A DNA stretch of 64,000 nucleotides from Pseudomonas nitroreducens. Lineage in GTDB: Bacteria; Pseudomonadota; Gammaproteobacteria; Pseudomonadales; Pseudomonadaceae. The notes under the pieces were generated by a model. The model worked only from the letters and a program-made list of their open reading frames with translations. It ran no database searches and was not told the origin of the DNA. A program made the position numbers and the translations under genes. Location: positions 1 through 64,000 of the forward strand of contig NZ_JACHLI010000013.1 in NCBI RefSeq assembly GCF_014204515.1. Direction: 5' to 3'. This document shows positions 32,830 to 42,581 of the stretch, piece by piece; within the stretch, counting starts at the first letter, position 1, and every line of letters starts with the position of its first letter.

Positions 32830-34131
32830 ATGCTGTCCCACCGTCAGAAACAGTACTCCGTGCTCGGCATGAGCACACTGGCGTTCGCCGTGAACTTCGC
32901 GGTCTGGACGATGTTTTCGATCATCGGTATCCGCATCAAGGAGGAGCTGGGCCTGTCCGAGGCACAGTTCGGCCTGATGGTGGCGCTGCCGATCCTCACC
33001 GGTTCGCTGGTGCGTCTGCCGCTGGGGCTGATCACCGACCGCTTCGGCGGACGCATCGTGTTCTTCATCCACATGCTGCTGGTGGCCATCCCGATCTACG
33101 GCCTGGCCTTCGCCACCCTCTATTGGCATTACCTGGTGCTGGGCCTGTTCGTCGGCCTGGCCGGCGGCTCCTTCGCCGTGGGCATCGCCTACACCTCCTC
33201 GTGGTTCGAGAAGGAGCGCCAGGGCACCGCCATGGGTATCTTCGGCGCCGGCAACGCTGGCGCGGCGATCACCAACCTGGTGGCGCCGATGATCGTGGTC
33301 GCCTTCGGCTGGCGCATGGTCCCGCAGATCTATTCGGTGGCCATGCTGGTGACCGCGCTGCTGTTCTGGTTCTGCACCTGGACCGATCCTGCCCACACCA
33401 AGGGCGGCGACGCCGACCCGAGCCGCCCGCGCCCGACCCTGGCCAAGCAACTGGCGCCGCTGGGCGAGCTGCGCGTATGGCGCTTCGGCCTCTACTACTT
33501 CTTCGTCTTCGGCGGCTTCGTCGCCCTGGCCCTGTGGCTGCCCAAGTACTACATCGCCGAGTACGGCCTGGACCTGCGCACCGCCTCCTTCATCACCATG
33601 CTGTTCACCCTGCCGTCGGGCCTGATCCGCGCCCTGGGCGGCTGGTTCAGCGACCACTACGGCGCCCGTGCGGTGAACTGGGGCGTGTTCTGGATCTGCC
33701 TGGTGTGCCTGTTCTTCCTCTCGTACCCGCCGACCACCATGACCATCCATGGCATCCAGGGTGACGTCAGCCTCGGCATCGGCCTGAACGTCTGGCTGTT
33801 CACCTTCCTGGTGTTCATCGTCGGCATCGCCCAGGGCTTCGGCAAGGCCAGCGTGTACCGGATCATCCACGACTACTACCCGCAGAACATGGGCACCGTC
33901 GGCGGCATGGTCGGGGTCATCGGCGGCCTCGGCGGCTTCTGCCTGCCGATCCTGTTCGGCTTCGCCGCCGATGCGGTCGGCGTGCGCTCCTCCTGCTTCA
34001 TGTTGCTGTTCGGCCTGACCGTGGTGTGCATGGTCTGGATGCACTACGCGATCAAGCAGCAACAGCGTCTCGACGGTCAGGCCCGCGCGGCCGATGTCGA
34101 CGCCACCCCCATTCCTTCCAGCCACTCCTGA
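32830..34131 (+). CDS. narK1: Nitrate transporter NarK1
   Basis: Major facilitator superfamily protein of 433 residues with about 12 membrane segments, the type I nitrate/proton symporter of paired NarK systems. The nitrate-porter signatures GIFGAGNAGAAITN and GGMVGVIGGLGGFCLP are present. I chose the ATG at 32830, 11 bases after AGGAAG; a GTG at 32818 touches that motif. It is the first gene of narK1K2GHJI, directly behind the Anr box. Confidence 0.96.
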   Translation: MLSHRQKQYSVLGMSTLAFAVNFAVWTMFSIIGIRIKEELGLSEAQFGLMVALPILTGSLVRLPLGLITDRFGGRIVFFIHMLLVAIPIYGLAFATLYWHYLVLGLFVGLAGGSFAVGIAYTSSWFEKERQGTAMGIFGAGNAGAAITNLVAPMIVVAFGWRMVPQIYSVAMLVTALLFWFCTWTDPAHTKGGDADPSRPRPTLAKQLAPLGELRVWRFGLYYFFVFGGFVALALWLPKYYIAEYGLDLRTASFITMLFTLPSGLIRALGGWFSDHYGARAVNWGVFWICLVCLFFLSYPPTTMTIHGIQGDVSLGIGLNVWLFTFLVFIVGIAQGFGKASVYRIIHDYYPQNMGTVGGMVGVIGGLGGFCLPILFGFAADAVGVRSSCFMLLFGLTVVCMVWMHYAIKQQQRLDGQARAADVDATPIPSSHS

Positions 34132-34143
34132 GGTAATGCCGTC

Positions 34144-35550
34144 ATGGGCATGATCGCCAACACCCAACTCAAAGCCGCCAGGGGGCCGCTGCTGGTCGAC
34201 TGGCGCCCCGAGGACCCCGAGTTCTGGGCGCAGACCGGCAAGCGCATCGCCGCGCGCAACCTGTGGATTTCCATCCCCGCGCTGCTGCTCGCCTTCGCCG
34301 TGTGGATGATCTGGAGCACCGTCACCGTGCGCCTGAACGCCGCCGGTTTCAGCTTCAGCAACGAACAGCTGTTCATGCTCGCGGCGCTGCCGTCGATCTC
34401 CGGCGCCACGCTGCGGATCTTCTACTCCTTCATGGTGCCGATCTTCGGTGGCCGCCGCTGGACCGCGCTGTCCACTGCCTCGATGCTGATCCCGTGCATC
34501 TGGCTGGGCTTCGCCGTACAGAACCCGGAAACCCCGTACTGGGTGTTCGCCTGCATCGCCCTGCTGTGCGGCTTCGGCGGCGGCAACTTCGCTTCCAGCA
34601 TGTCCAACATCAGCTTCTTCTATCCCAAGAACCAGCAGGGCACAGCCCTGGGCCTGAACGCCGGCCTGGGTAACCTGGGCGTCTCGGTGATGCAGTTCGC
34701 CGTTCCGCTGGCGGTTGCCGGCGGCCTGTTCGGCGCCTTCGGCGGCGAGCCGGAAACCCTCTCCGACGGCACTCGCCTGTGGCTGCAGAACGCCGGCTGG
34801 ATCTGGGTGCCCTTCATCGCCGTAGTCTCGGTAGCCGCCTGGTTCGGCATGAACGACATCGCTGACGCCAAGGCTTCGTTCCGCGAGCAGTCGGTGATCT
34901 TCAAGCGCAAGCACAACTGGCTGATGTGCTGGCTGTACGTGGCCACCTTCGGCTCGTTCATCGGCTTCTCCGCCGGCTTCGCCATGCTCAGCAAGACCCA
35001 GTTCCCGGACATCAACCCGCTGCAGTACGCCTTCCTCGGCCCGCTGGTCGGTGCCCTGAGCCGCCCGCTGGGTGGCTGGCTGGCGGACAAGTTCGGCGGC
35101 GCGCGCATCACCCTGTGGAACTACGCGGCGATGATCGCCGGCGTGTTCGCGGTGATCAGCTTCCTGCCGGGCGCCAACGGCGCGGGCAGCTTCTTCGGCT
35201 TCCTCGGCTCGTTCATCGCGCTGTTCTTCTTCGCCGGCATCGGCAACGGCAGCACCTTCCGCATGATCCCGGTGATCTTCCGCAACGAGTGGGCCGCGCG
35301 CCTGAAGCAAGGCGGCGTCACCGAGGCCGTGGCCGCCAAGAGCGCAAGCATGGAATCGGCGGCGGTGATCGGTTTCTCCGCCGCCATCGGCGCGTTCGGC
35401 GGCTTCTTCATTCCCAAGGCGTTCGGCACTTCGCTGGCCATGACCGGCAGCGCCGAGGGCGCCCTCTATGTGTTCGTCGCGTACTACCTGAGCTGCATCG
35501 TCGCCACCTGGTGGTGGTACGCGCGCAAGGGCGCCGAGAGCCCCTGCTGA
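34144..35550 (+). CDS. narK2: Nitrate/nitrite antiporter NarK2
   Basis: Second NarK-family transporter, 468 residues and 12 predicted membrane segments, of the type II nitrate/nitrite exchanger class. Signatures are GLNAGLGNLGVSVMQF and a second GFSAAIGAFGGFFIP. It has a longer soluble N-terminus (DWRPEDPEFWAQTGKRIAARN) than NarK1. It follows narK1 by 12 bp with GAGG upstream, so the pair is co-transcribed. Confidence 0.96.
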   Translation: MGMIANTQLKAARGPLLVDWRPEDPEFWAQTGKRIAARNLWISIPALLLAFAVWMIWSTVTVRLNAAGFSFSNEQLFMLAALPSISGATLRIFYSFMVPIFGGRRWTALSTASMLIPCIWLGFAVQNPETPYWVFACIALLCGFGGGNFASSMSNISFFYPKNQQGTALGLNAGLGNLGVSVMQFAVPLAVAGGLFGAFGGEPETLSDGTRLWLQNAGWIWVPFIAVVSVAAWFGMNDIADAKASFREQSVIFKRKHNWLMCWLYVATFGSFIGFSAGFAMLSKTQFPDINPLQYAFLGPLVGALSRPLGGWLADKFGGARITLWNYAAMIAGVFAVISFLPGANGAGSFFGFLGSFIALFFFAGIGNGSTFRMIPVIFRNEWAARLKQGGVTEAVAAKSASMESAAVIGFSAAIGAFGGFFIPKAFGTSLAMTGSAEGALYVFVAYYLSCIVATWWWYARKGAESPC

Positions 35551-35555
35551 TTCAT

Positions 35556-35595
35556 CCGGCGGATAACCCGTTCCGGGTTATCCGCCCTACGGATT
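35556..35595. repeat. Family A half palindrome between narK2 and narG
   Basis: GGCGGATAACCCG...CGGGTTATCCGCCCTACGG sits six bases past the narK2 stop. In a nar transcript it would form a strong hairpin just before the reductase genes. No T-run follows. The other ~100 bp of the gap shows nothing beyond the narG ribosome-binding site. Confidence 0.8.
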
Positions 35596-35697
35596 GCCCA
35601 TGGCGCAGGGCGGATGAGCTCCATCCATCCGCCGAGCCGCGCCACCAGAGTTGATTAGCGTTTGAACGCCCGGCGCAGACCGGGTGAGGAGATACAG

Positions 35698-38600
35698 ATG
35701 AGTTACCTACTCGACCGCCTGCAGTTCTTCAAGAAGAAGCAGGGTGAATTCGCCGATGGCCATGGCGAGGTCACCAACGAGAGCCGTGCCTGGGAAAACA
35801 GCTACCGGCAGCGCTGGCAGCACGACAAGATCGTTCGCTCTACCCACGGAGTGAACTGCACCGGCTCCTGCTCCTGGAAGATCTACGTGAAGAACGGCCT
35901 GATCACCTGGGAAACCCAGCAGACCGACTACCCGCGCACCCGCCCGGACCTGCCCAACCACGAGCCGCGCGGCTGCCCCCGTGGCGCCAGCTACTCCTGG
36001 TACATGTACAGCGCCAACCGCCTGAAATACCCCAAGGTGCGCAAGCCGCTGCTCAAGCTCTGGCGTGAAGCCCGCGCCGCGCACAACGACCCGGTGGACG
36101 CCTGGGCCAGCATCGTCGAAGACAAGGCCAAGGCGAAGAGCTACAAGATCGAGCGCGGCCTGGGCGGCTTCATCCGCTCCAGCTGGAGCGAAGTCACCGA
36201 GATCATCGCCGCCGCCAACGTCTACACCGCCAAGGTCTACGGCCCGGACCGCGTGGTCGGCTTCTCGCCGATCCCGGCCATGTCCATGGTCAGCTACGCC
36301 GCCGGCGCCCGTTACCTGTCGCTGATCGGTGGCGTGTGCCTGTCCTTCTACGACTGGTACTGCGACCTGCCGCCGGCATCCCCGCAAATCTGGGGCGAGC
36401 AGACCGACGTGCCGGAATCGGCCGACTGGTACAACTCCAGCTACATCATCGCCTGGGGCTCCAACGTCCCGCAGACCCGTACCCCCGACGCGCACTTCTT
36501 CACCGAAGTCCGCTACAAGGGCACCAAGACCGTGGCCGTCACCCCGGACTATTCCGAAGTGGCCAAGCTCACCGACCTCTGGCTCAACCCCAAGCAGGGC
36601 ACCGACGCCGCGCTGGGCATGGCCTTTGGTCACGTCATCCTCAAGGAGTTCCACCTCGAGAAGCCCAGCGCCTACTTCGTCGACTACTGCCGCCAGTACA
36701 CCGACATGCCCATGCTGGTGCTGCTCGAACCGCACACAGACGGCGTGCTCAAGCCGACCCGCTACCTGCGCGCGGCGGACCTGGCGGGCAATCTTGGCCA
36801 GGACAACAACCCCGAGTGGAAGACCATCGGCCTGGACGAAATCTCCGGCGAACTGGTCTCGCCCACCGGCGCCATCGGCTACCGCTGGGGCGAGTCGGGC
36901 AAGTGGAACATCGAGGAAACCGAAGGCGGCGCGAAGCGTGAAACCCGCCTGGCGCTGACCCTGATCGACGGCCCGGAAAAGGCCTGCGACGTCGGCTTCC
37001 CGTATTTCGCCGGCCAGGAACACCCGCACTTCAAGGGCGTGGACAACGACGAGGTGCTGGTGCGCCGCGTACCGTTCCGCGAAGTGACCGGCGCCGATGG
37101 CCAGACCCTGCGCGTCGCCACCGTGTATGACCTGCAGATGGCCAACTACAGCGTCGACCGCGGCCTGGGCGGCGCCAACGTGGCCGCTTCCTACACCGAC
37201 GCCGACGTGCCCTACACCCCGGCCTGGCAGGCCCGCATCACCGGCGTACCGGCTGCCCGCGCCATCCAGGTGGCCCGCGAGTTCGCCGACAGCGCCGACA
37301 AGACCCGTGGCAAGGCCATGGTCATCATCGGCGCGGCGATGAACCACTGGTACCACATGGACATGAACTACCGCGCAGTCATCAACATGCTGATGATGTG
37401 CGGTTGCATCGGCCAGAGCGGTGGCGGCTGGGCGCACTACGTCGGCCAGGAAAAACTCCGCCCGCAGACCGGCTGGGTCCCGCTGGCCTTCGGTACCGAC
37501 TGGAGCCGCCCGCCGCGGCAGATGAACGGCACCAGCTTCTTCTACCTGCACAGCTCGCAATGGCGCCACGAGAAGATCTCGATGCACGAAGTCCTCTCGC
37601 CGCTGGCCGATACCAAGCAGTTCCCCGAGCACGCGCTGGACTACAACATCCGCGCCGAACGCATGGGCTGGCTGCCGTCCGCCCCGCAGCTCAACCGCAA
37701 CCCGCTGCACATCGCCGCTGACGCCGAACGCGCTGGCATTCCCGTGCAGGACTACGTGGTCCGCGAACTCAAGGCCGGCAACCTGCGCGTGGCCAGTGAA
37801 CAACCGGACGATCCGCAGAACTTCCCGCGCAACATGTTCATCTGGCGCTCCAACCTGCTCGGTTCTTCGGGCAAGGGCCACGAGTACATGCTCAAGTACC
37901 TGCTGGGCGCGAAGAACGGCGTGATGAACGACGACCTCGGCAAGGCCGGCGGCCCGTGCCCGGGTGAAGTCGACTGGGTCGACGAAGGCGCCGAAGGCAA
38001 GCTGGACCTGGTCACCACCCTGGACTTCCGCATGTCCTCCACCTGCATGTATTCGGACATCGTCCTGCCGACCGCGACCTGGTACGAGAAGGACGACCTC
38101 AACACCTCCGACATGCACCCCTTCATCCACCCGCTGTCGGCCGCCACCGACCCGGCGTGGGAAGCCAAGAGCGACTGGGAAATCTACAAGGCGATTGCCA
38201 AGAAGTTCTCCGAAGTCTCCGTCGGCCACCTGGGTGTGGAGAAGGACCTGGTCACCGTGCCGCTGCTGCACGACACCGCCAATGAACTCGCGCAGCCCTT
38301 CGGCGGCAGCGACTGGAAAAAGGGCGAGTGCGAACCGGTCCCCGGCCGCAGCATGCCGACCCTGCACGTGGTCGAGCGTGACTACCCCAACACCTACAAG
38401 AAGTTCACCTCCCTCGGCCCGCTGCTGGACAAGCTCGGCAACGGCGGCAAGGGCATCGGCTGGAACACCGACAAGGAAATCAAGCTGCTCGGCGAGCTGA
38501 ACCACAAGGTCACCGAGCCGGGCATCAGCGAAGGCCGCCCGCGCATCGAGAGCGCCATCGACGCTGCCGAGGTGATCCTCGCTCTGGCGCCGGAAACCAA

Positions 38601-39477
38601 CGGCCAGGTCGCCGTGAAGGCCTGGGAAGCGCTGTCGAAGTTCACCGGCCGCGACCACACCCACCTGGCGCTGCCCAAGGAAGAAGAGAAGATCCGCTTC
38701 CGCGACGTCCAGGCGCAGCCGCGCAAGATCATCTCCAGCCCCACCTGGTCGGGCCTGGAAGACGAGCACGTGAGCTACAACGCCGGCTACACCAACGTCC
38801 ACGAAATGATCCCGTGGCGCACCATCACCGGTCGCCAGCAGTTCTACCAGGATCACCCCTGGATGCAGGCCTTCGGCGAAGGCTTCGTCAGCTACCGGCC
38901 GCCGGTCAACACCCGCAGCACCGACAAGCTGTTCAACAAGAAGCCCAACGGCCACGCCGAGATCACCCTGAACTGGATCACCCCGCACCAGAAGTGGGGC
39001 ATCCACTCCACCTACAGCGACAACCTGCTGATGCTCACCCTGTCGCGCGGTGGCCCGATCATCTGGATGAGCGAGCACGACGCACAAAGCGTAGGCATCG
39101 AGGACAACGACTGGGTCGAGGTCTTCAACGCCAACGGCGCCGCGACCTGCCGCGCCGTGGTCAGCCAGCGTGTGAAGGACGGCATGGTGATGATGTACCA
39201 CGCCCAGGAACGCATCGTGAACCTGCCGGGCAGCGAGACCACCGGCACCCGCGGCGGCCACCACAACTCGGTGACCCGCGTGGTCCTCAAGCCCACCCAC
39301 ATGATCGGCGGCTACGCCCAGCAGGCGTGGGGCTTCAACTACTACGGCACGGTTGGCTGCAACCGCGACGAATTCGTCGTGGTGCGCAAGATGAACAAGG
39401 TCGACTGGCTCGACGAGCCGGAGCAGGGCGGGCTGGGCGGTGACGCTCTGCCGCAACCGCTGCCCCAGGACATTTGA
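35698..39477 (+). CDS. narG: Respiratory nitrate reductase alpha subunit NarG
   Basis: Catalytic molybdoenzyme subunit, 1259 residues, cytoplasm-facing on the inner membrane; reduces nitrate to nitrite with a bis-MGD molybdenum centre. The FS0 cluster ligands are H50, C54, C58 (HGVNCTGSC) and C93 (RGCPRG); the molybdenum-ligating aspartate corresponds to D223 in DWYCDLPPASPQ. The ATG at 35698 follows GAGGAGA and gives the usual length. The moa, moe and ubi genes in this window supply its cofactor and the quinol pool. Confidence 0.98.
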   Translation: MSYLLDRLQFFKKKQGEFADGHGEVTNESRAWENSYRQRWQHDKIVRSTHGVNCTGSCSWKIYVKNGLITWETQQTDYPRTRPDLPNHEPRGCPRGASYSWYMYSANRLKYPKVRKPLLKLWREARAAHNDPVDAWASIVEDKAKAKSYKIERGLGGFIRSSWSEVTEIIAAANVYTAKVYGPDRVVGFSPIPAMSMVSYAAGARYLSLIGGVCLSFYDWYCDLPPASPQIWGEQTDVPESADWYNSSYIIAWGSNVPQTRTPDAHFFTEVRYKGTKTVAVTPDYSEVAKLTDLWLNPKQGTDAALGMAFGHVILKEFHLEKPSAYFVDYCRQYTDMPMLVLLEPHTDGVLKPTRYLRAADLAGNLGQDNNPEWKTIGLDEISGELVSPTGAIGYRWGESGKWNIEETEGGAKRETRLALTLIDGPEKACDVGFPYFAGQEHPHFKGVDNDEVLVRRVPFREVTGADGQTLRVATVYDLQMANYSVDRGLGGANVAASYTDADVPYTPAWQARITGVPAARAIQVAREFADSADKTRGKAMVIIGAAMNHWYHMDMNYRAVINMLMMCGCIGQSGGGWAHYVGQEKLRPQTGWVPLAFGTDWSRPPRQMNGTSFFYLHSSQWRHEKISMHEVLSPLADTKQFPEHALDYNIRAERMGWLPSAPQLNRNPLHIAADAERAGIPVQDYVVRELKAGNLRVASEQPDDPQNFPRNMFIWRSNLLGSSGKGHEYMLKYLLGAKNGVMNDDLGKAGGPCPGEVDWVDEGAEGKLDLVTTLDFRMSSTCMYSDIVLPTATWYEKDDLNTSDMHPFIHPLSAATDPAWEAKSDWEIYKAIAKKFSEVSVGHLGVEKDLVTVPLLHDTANELAQPFGGSDWKKGECEPVPGRSMPTLHVVERDYPNTYKKFTSLGPLLDKLGNGGKGIGWNTDKEIKLLGELNHKVTEPGISEGRPRIESAIDAAEVILALAPETNGQVAVKAWEALSKFTGRDHTHLALPKEEEKIRFRDVQAQPRKIISSPTWSGLEDEHVSYNAGYTNVHEMIPWRTITGRQQFYQDHPWMQAFGEGFVSYRPPVNTRSTDKLFNKKPNGHAEITLNWITPHQKWGIHSTYSDNLLMLTLSRGGPIIWMSEHDAQSVGIEDNDWVEVFNANGAATCRAVVSQRVKDGMVMMYHAQERIVNLPGSETTGTRGGHHNSVTRVVLKPTHMIGGYAQQAWGFNYYGTVGCNRDEFVVVRKMNKVDWLDEPEQGGLGGDALPQPLPQDI

Positions 39478-39488
39478 GGATTACTGCC

Positions 39489-41036
39489 ATGAAAATTCGT
39501 TCGCAAGTCGGCATGGTGCTGAACCTCGACAAATGCATCGGTTGCCACACCTGCTCCATCACCTGCAAGAACGTCTGGACCAGCCGCGAAGGCGTCGAGT
39601 ACGCCTGGTTCAACAACGTCGAAACCAAGCCCGGCATCGGTTACCCGAAAGAATGGGAAAACCAGGAGAAGTGGAAGGGCGGCTGGAAGCGTAACGCCGA
39701 CGGCTCCATCGTCCCGCGCATCGGCGGCAAGTTCCGCGTGCTGGCGAACATCTTCGCCAACCCGGACCTGCCGGAAATCGACGACTACTACGAGCCCTTC
39801 GACTTCGATTACCAGCACCTGCACACCGCACCCAAGGCCCAGCACCAGCCGGTTGCCCGCCCGCGTTCGCTGGTCTCCGGCCAGCGCATGGACAAGATCG
39901 AGTGGGGCCCCAACTGGGAAGAAATCCTCGGCACCGAGTTCGCCAAGCGCCGCAAGGACAAGAACTTCGACCAGGTCCAGGCGGACATCTACGGTGAGTA
40001 CGAAAACACCTTCATGATGTACCTGCCGCGCCTCTGCGAGCACTGCCTGAACCCGGCGTGCGTGGCCTCCTGCCCGAGCGGCGCGATCTACAAGCGCGAG
40101 GAAGACGGCATCGTCCTGATCGACCAGGACAAGTGCCGCGGCTGGCGCATGTGCATCAGCGGCTGCCCGTACAAGAAGATCTACTTCAACTGGAAGAGCG
40201 GCAAATCCGAGAAGTGCATCTTCTGCTACCCGCGCATAGAGGCCGGCCAACCGACCGTCTGCTCGGAAACCTGCGTGGGCCGCATCCGCTACCTCGGCGT
40301 GCTGCTGTATGACGCCGACCGCATCCACGAAGTAGCCACCTGCGAGAACGAGCGCGAGCTGTACCAGAAGCAGCTGGAAATCTTCCTCGATCCGTTCGAT
40401 CCGAAAGTGATCGAGCAGGCCCGCAAGGACGGCGTACCGGACAGCGTCATCGAATCCGCGCAGAAGTCGCCGGTGTACAAGCTGGCCATGGACTGGAAGC
40501 TGGCCCTGCCGCTGCACCCGGAATACCGCACGCTGCCGATGGTGTGGTACGTGCCGCCGCTGTCGCCGATCCAGAACGCCGCCTCCGAAGGCCATATCGG
40601 CAGCGATGGGGTGATCCCGGATGTCGAGTCCCTGCGCATCCCCGTGCAGTACCTGGCCAACCTGCTGACCGCTGGCGACACCGCCCCGGTGCTGCTGGCC
40701 CTCAAGCGCCTGCTGGCCATGCGCGCCTACAAGCGCTCCGAGCACGTGGAAGGCAAGCAGGACCTGGAAGTGCTGAAGAAGGTCGGCCTCTCCGTGAACC
40801 AGGTGGAAGAGATGTACCGCTACCTGGCGATTGCCAACTACGAAGACCGCTTCGTCATCCCCACTGCGCACCGTGAAGAGGCGCTGTCGGATGCCTTCGC
40901 CGAGCGTTCGGGTTGCGGCTTCAGCTTCGGCAACGGTTGCTCCAGCAGCTCTGGCAGCAATTCTGGCGTGAACCTGTTCGGCGGCAAGGCCGTGGACAAG
41001 CGCAACGTCATCCAGACCGTGCAGATACAGGAGTGA
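39489..41036 (+). CDS. narH: Respiratory nitrate reductase beta subunit NarH
   Basis: Iron-sulfur electron-transfer subunit of 515 residues linking NarI haems to NarG. Four cysteine groups are visible: CIGCHTCSITCKN, CEHCLNPACVASCP, CRGWRMCISGCP (tryptophan in place of one cysteine, as expected for the [3Fe-4S] cluster), and CIFCYPRI with CSETC. The C-terminus carries a serine/glycine-rich tail (CGFSFGNGCSSSSGSNSG). The ATG at 39489 gives MKIRSQVGMV. It starts 11 bp after narG. Confidence 0.98.
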   Translation: MKIRSQVGMVLNLDKCIGCHTCSITCKNVWTSREGVEYAWFNNVETKPGIGYPKEWENQEKWKGGWKRNADGSIVPRIGGKFRVLANIFANPDLPEIDDYYEPFDFDYQHLHTAPKAQHQPVARPRSLVSGQRMDKIEWGPNWEEILGTEFAKRRKDKNFDQVQADIYGEYENTFMMYLPRLCEHCLNPACVASCPSGAIYKREEDGIVLIDQDKCRGWRMCISGCPYKKIYFNWKSGKSEKCIFCYPRIEAGQPTVCSETCVGRIRYLGVLLYDADRIHEVATCENERELYQKQLEIFLDPFDPKVIEQARKDGVPDSVIESAQKSPVYKLAMDWKLALPLHPEYRTLPMVWYVPPLSPIQNAASEGHIGSDGVIPDVESLRIPVQYLANLLTAGDTAPVLLALKRLLAMRAYKRSEHVEGKQDLEVLKKVGLSVNQVEEMYRYLAIANYEDRFVIPTAHREEALSDAFAERSGCGFSFGNGCSSSSGSNSGVNLFGGKAVDKRNVIQTVQIQE

Positions 41037-41041
41037 CAGTG

Positions 41042-41794
41042 ATGGGAATCTCCCTTGAGAGCCATAGCCAACTGCTCAAGCTCAGCGCACTGCTGCTGGA
41101 CTACCCGCGCGTCGAACTGCGCGAGGAAAGCCTGGCGCTGCACGCCCTGATCCGCACCTGCGACCTCTCGGAAAAGCAGCGCGACGGCCTCGCCGCGCTG
41201 CTCAACGAGCTGTGCAAGGGCGACATCCTCGACGTCCAGGCCCGTTACGACGGCCTGTTCGAGCGTGGTCGCTCGGTCTCGCTGCTGCTGTTCGAACACG
41301 TGCACGGCGAAAGCCGTGACCGTGGCCAGGCGATGGTCGACCTGATGGACCGCTACACCCAGGCGGGCCTGGTCATCGACGTCAACGAGCTGCCGGATTA
41401 CCTGCCGCTGTACCTGGAGTTCCTTGCCCTGCAGGACGCCGAGTCGGCCCGCGTCGGCCTGGCCGAAGTCGCCCACATCCTCGCGCTGATCGCCCTGCGC
41501 CTGGAAGAGCGCGGCAGCAGCTATGCGGCGATCTTCAACAGCCTGCTGGAGCTGTCCGGCGAGCAGCCCGACCTCGGCGCGCTCAAGCGCGACCGCGAAC
41601 AGGAAGTGCGCGACGACAGCCTGGAAGCCATCGACAAGGCCTGGGAAGAAACCCCGGTGAGTTTCACCGAGCCGGCCGTCGGTTGCCCATCCACCAGCGC
41701 GCGACGCATGTCCTCGTCCGCCGAACAACCCATGCAGTGGGTCGCCCAGCCGGTGCCGCAGATGCAGTACCGGGCGGCCAGAGAAGGAGTCTGA
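41042..41794 (+). CDS. narJ: Nitrate reductase assembly chaperone NarJ
   Basis: A 250-residue TorD/NarJ-family chaperone needed for molybdenum-cofactor insertion and membrane attachment of NarGH; not part of the final enzyme. The family motif region LSALLLDYPR at the start and the conserved DYLPLYLEFLA block are present. The ATG is five bases after narH; an upstream frame extension lies inside narH. Confidence 0.95.
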   Translation: MGISLESHSQLLKLSALLLDYPRVELREESLALHALIRTCDLSEKQRDGLAALLNELCKGDILDVQARYDGLFERGRSVSLLLFEHVHGESRDRGQAMVDLMDRYTQAGLVIDVNELPDYLPLYLEFLALQDAESARVGLAEVAHILALIALRLEERGSSYAAIFNSLLELSGEQPDLGALKRDREQEVRDDSLEAIDKAWEETPVSFTEPAVGCPSTSARRMSSSAEQPMQWVAQPVPQMQYRAAREGV

Positions 41795-41796
41795 AC

Positions 41797-42483
41797 ATGT
41801 CCCTCGATCTTCTAGCGTTCGGGATCTATCCCTACGTCGCGCTCGCCATCTGCCTGATCGGCAGCTGGGCGCGCTTCGACCTGTCGCAATACACCTGGAA
41901 AGCCGGCTCCAGCCAGATGCTGAGCAAGAAGGGCATGCGTGTGTACAGCAACCTGTTCCATGTGGGCGTGCTGTTCATCCTCGCCGGCCACTTCGTCGGT
42001 CTGCTGACTCCGCACGCGGTCTACGAGCACCTGATCAGCACCGAGCAGAAGCAACTGCTGGCGATGGTGTCCGGCGGCTTCTTCGGCATCCTCTGCTTCA
42101 TCGGCCTGACCGGCCTGATCCTGCGCCGCCTGACCAATGAGCGCGTACGCGCCACCGGCAACGCGTCGGACCTGATGATCCTGCTGGTGCTCTACGTCCA
42201 GCTGATCCTCGGCCTGTCCACCATAGTCGCGTCGACTCATCACCTGGATGGTTCGGTGATGGTCATGCTGGCCAACTGGGCGCAGTCCATCGTCACCTTC
42301 CAGCCGCTGGCCGCCGCCGAGGCGATCGCGCCGGTCTCGCTGGTCTACAAGCTGCACGTGACCCTCGGCCTGACCCTGTTCGTGCTGTTCCCCTTCACCC
42401 GCCTGGTGCACATCGTCAGCGCCCCGGTGTGGTACTTCGGCCGTCGCTACCAGGTGGTCCGCACCAAGCGTCGCGCAGCGTGA
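41797..42483 (+). CDS. narI: Respiratory nitrate reductase gamma subunit NarI
   Basis: Membrane cytochrome b subunit (228 residues, five membrane helices) that oxidises quinol and passes electrons to NarH. The four haem-ligating histidines are H55, H65, H187 and H205, essentially the E. coli positions. GAAGGAG precedes the ATG, which is two bases after narJ. It ends the narGHJI set; a small inverted repeat ATGACGC/GCGTCAT (42495-42512) and a REP palindrome follow. Confidence 0.97.
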   Translation: MSLDLLAFGIYPYVALAICLIGSWARFDLSQYTWKAGSSQMLSKKGMRVYSNLFHVGVLFILAGHFVGLLTPHAVYEHLISTEQKQLLAMVSGGFFGILCFIGLTGLILRRLTNERVRATGNASDLMILLVLYVQLILGLSTIVASTHHLDGSVMVMLANWAQSIVTFQPLAAAEAIAPVSLVYKLHVTLGLTLFVLFPFTRLVHIVSAPVWYFGRRYQVVRTKRRAA

Positions 42484-42527
42484 TGAAGCGGCGGATGACG
42501 CTGGTGCGTCATTCGCCCCAGGCTCTT

Positions 42528-42563
42528 CCCCCTCTCCCTTCAGGGAGAGGGCCGGGGAGAGGG
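42528..42563. repeat. REP palindrome (CCCTCTCCC family) after narI
   Basis: CCCTCTCCCTTCAGGGAGAGGGCCGGGGAGAGGG in the narI-PPIase gap, the same type as at 22998-23034. Confidence 0.8.
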
Positions 42564-42581
42564 TAAACGGAGGTTATCGAA

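Noticed and set aside
35707..39456. Antisense open frame of 1249 codons over narG, and similar long frames opposite algA, algI, narX, narK and the chemoreceptor gene
   Set aside because: They are shadows that arise from strong third-position G/C bias in the true genes. Their translations are rich in V, A, G, D, H and R without any family motif, and they lack ribosome-binding sites.
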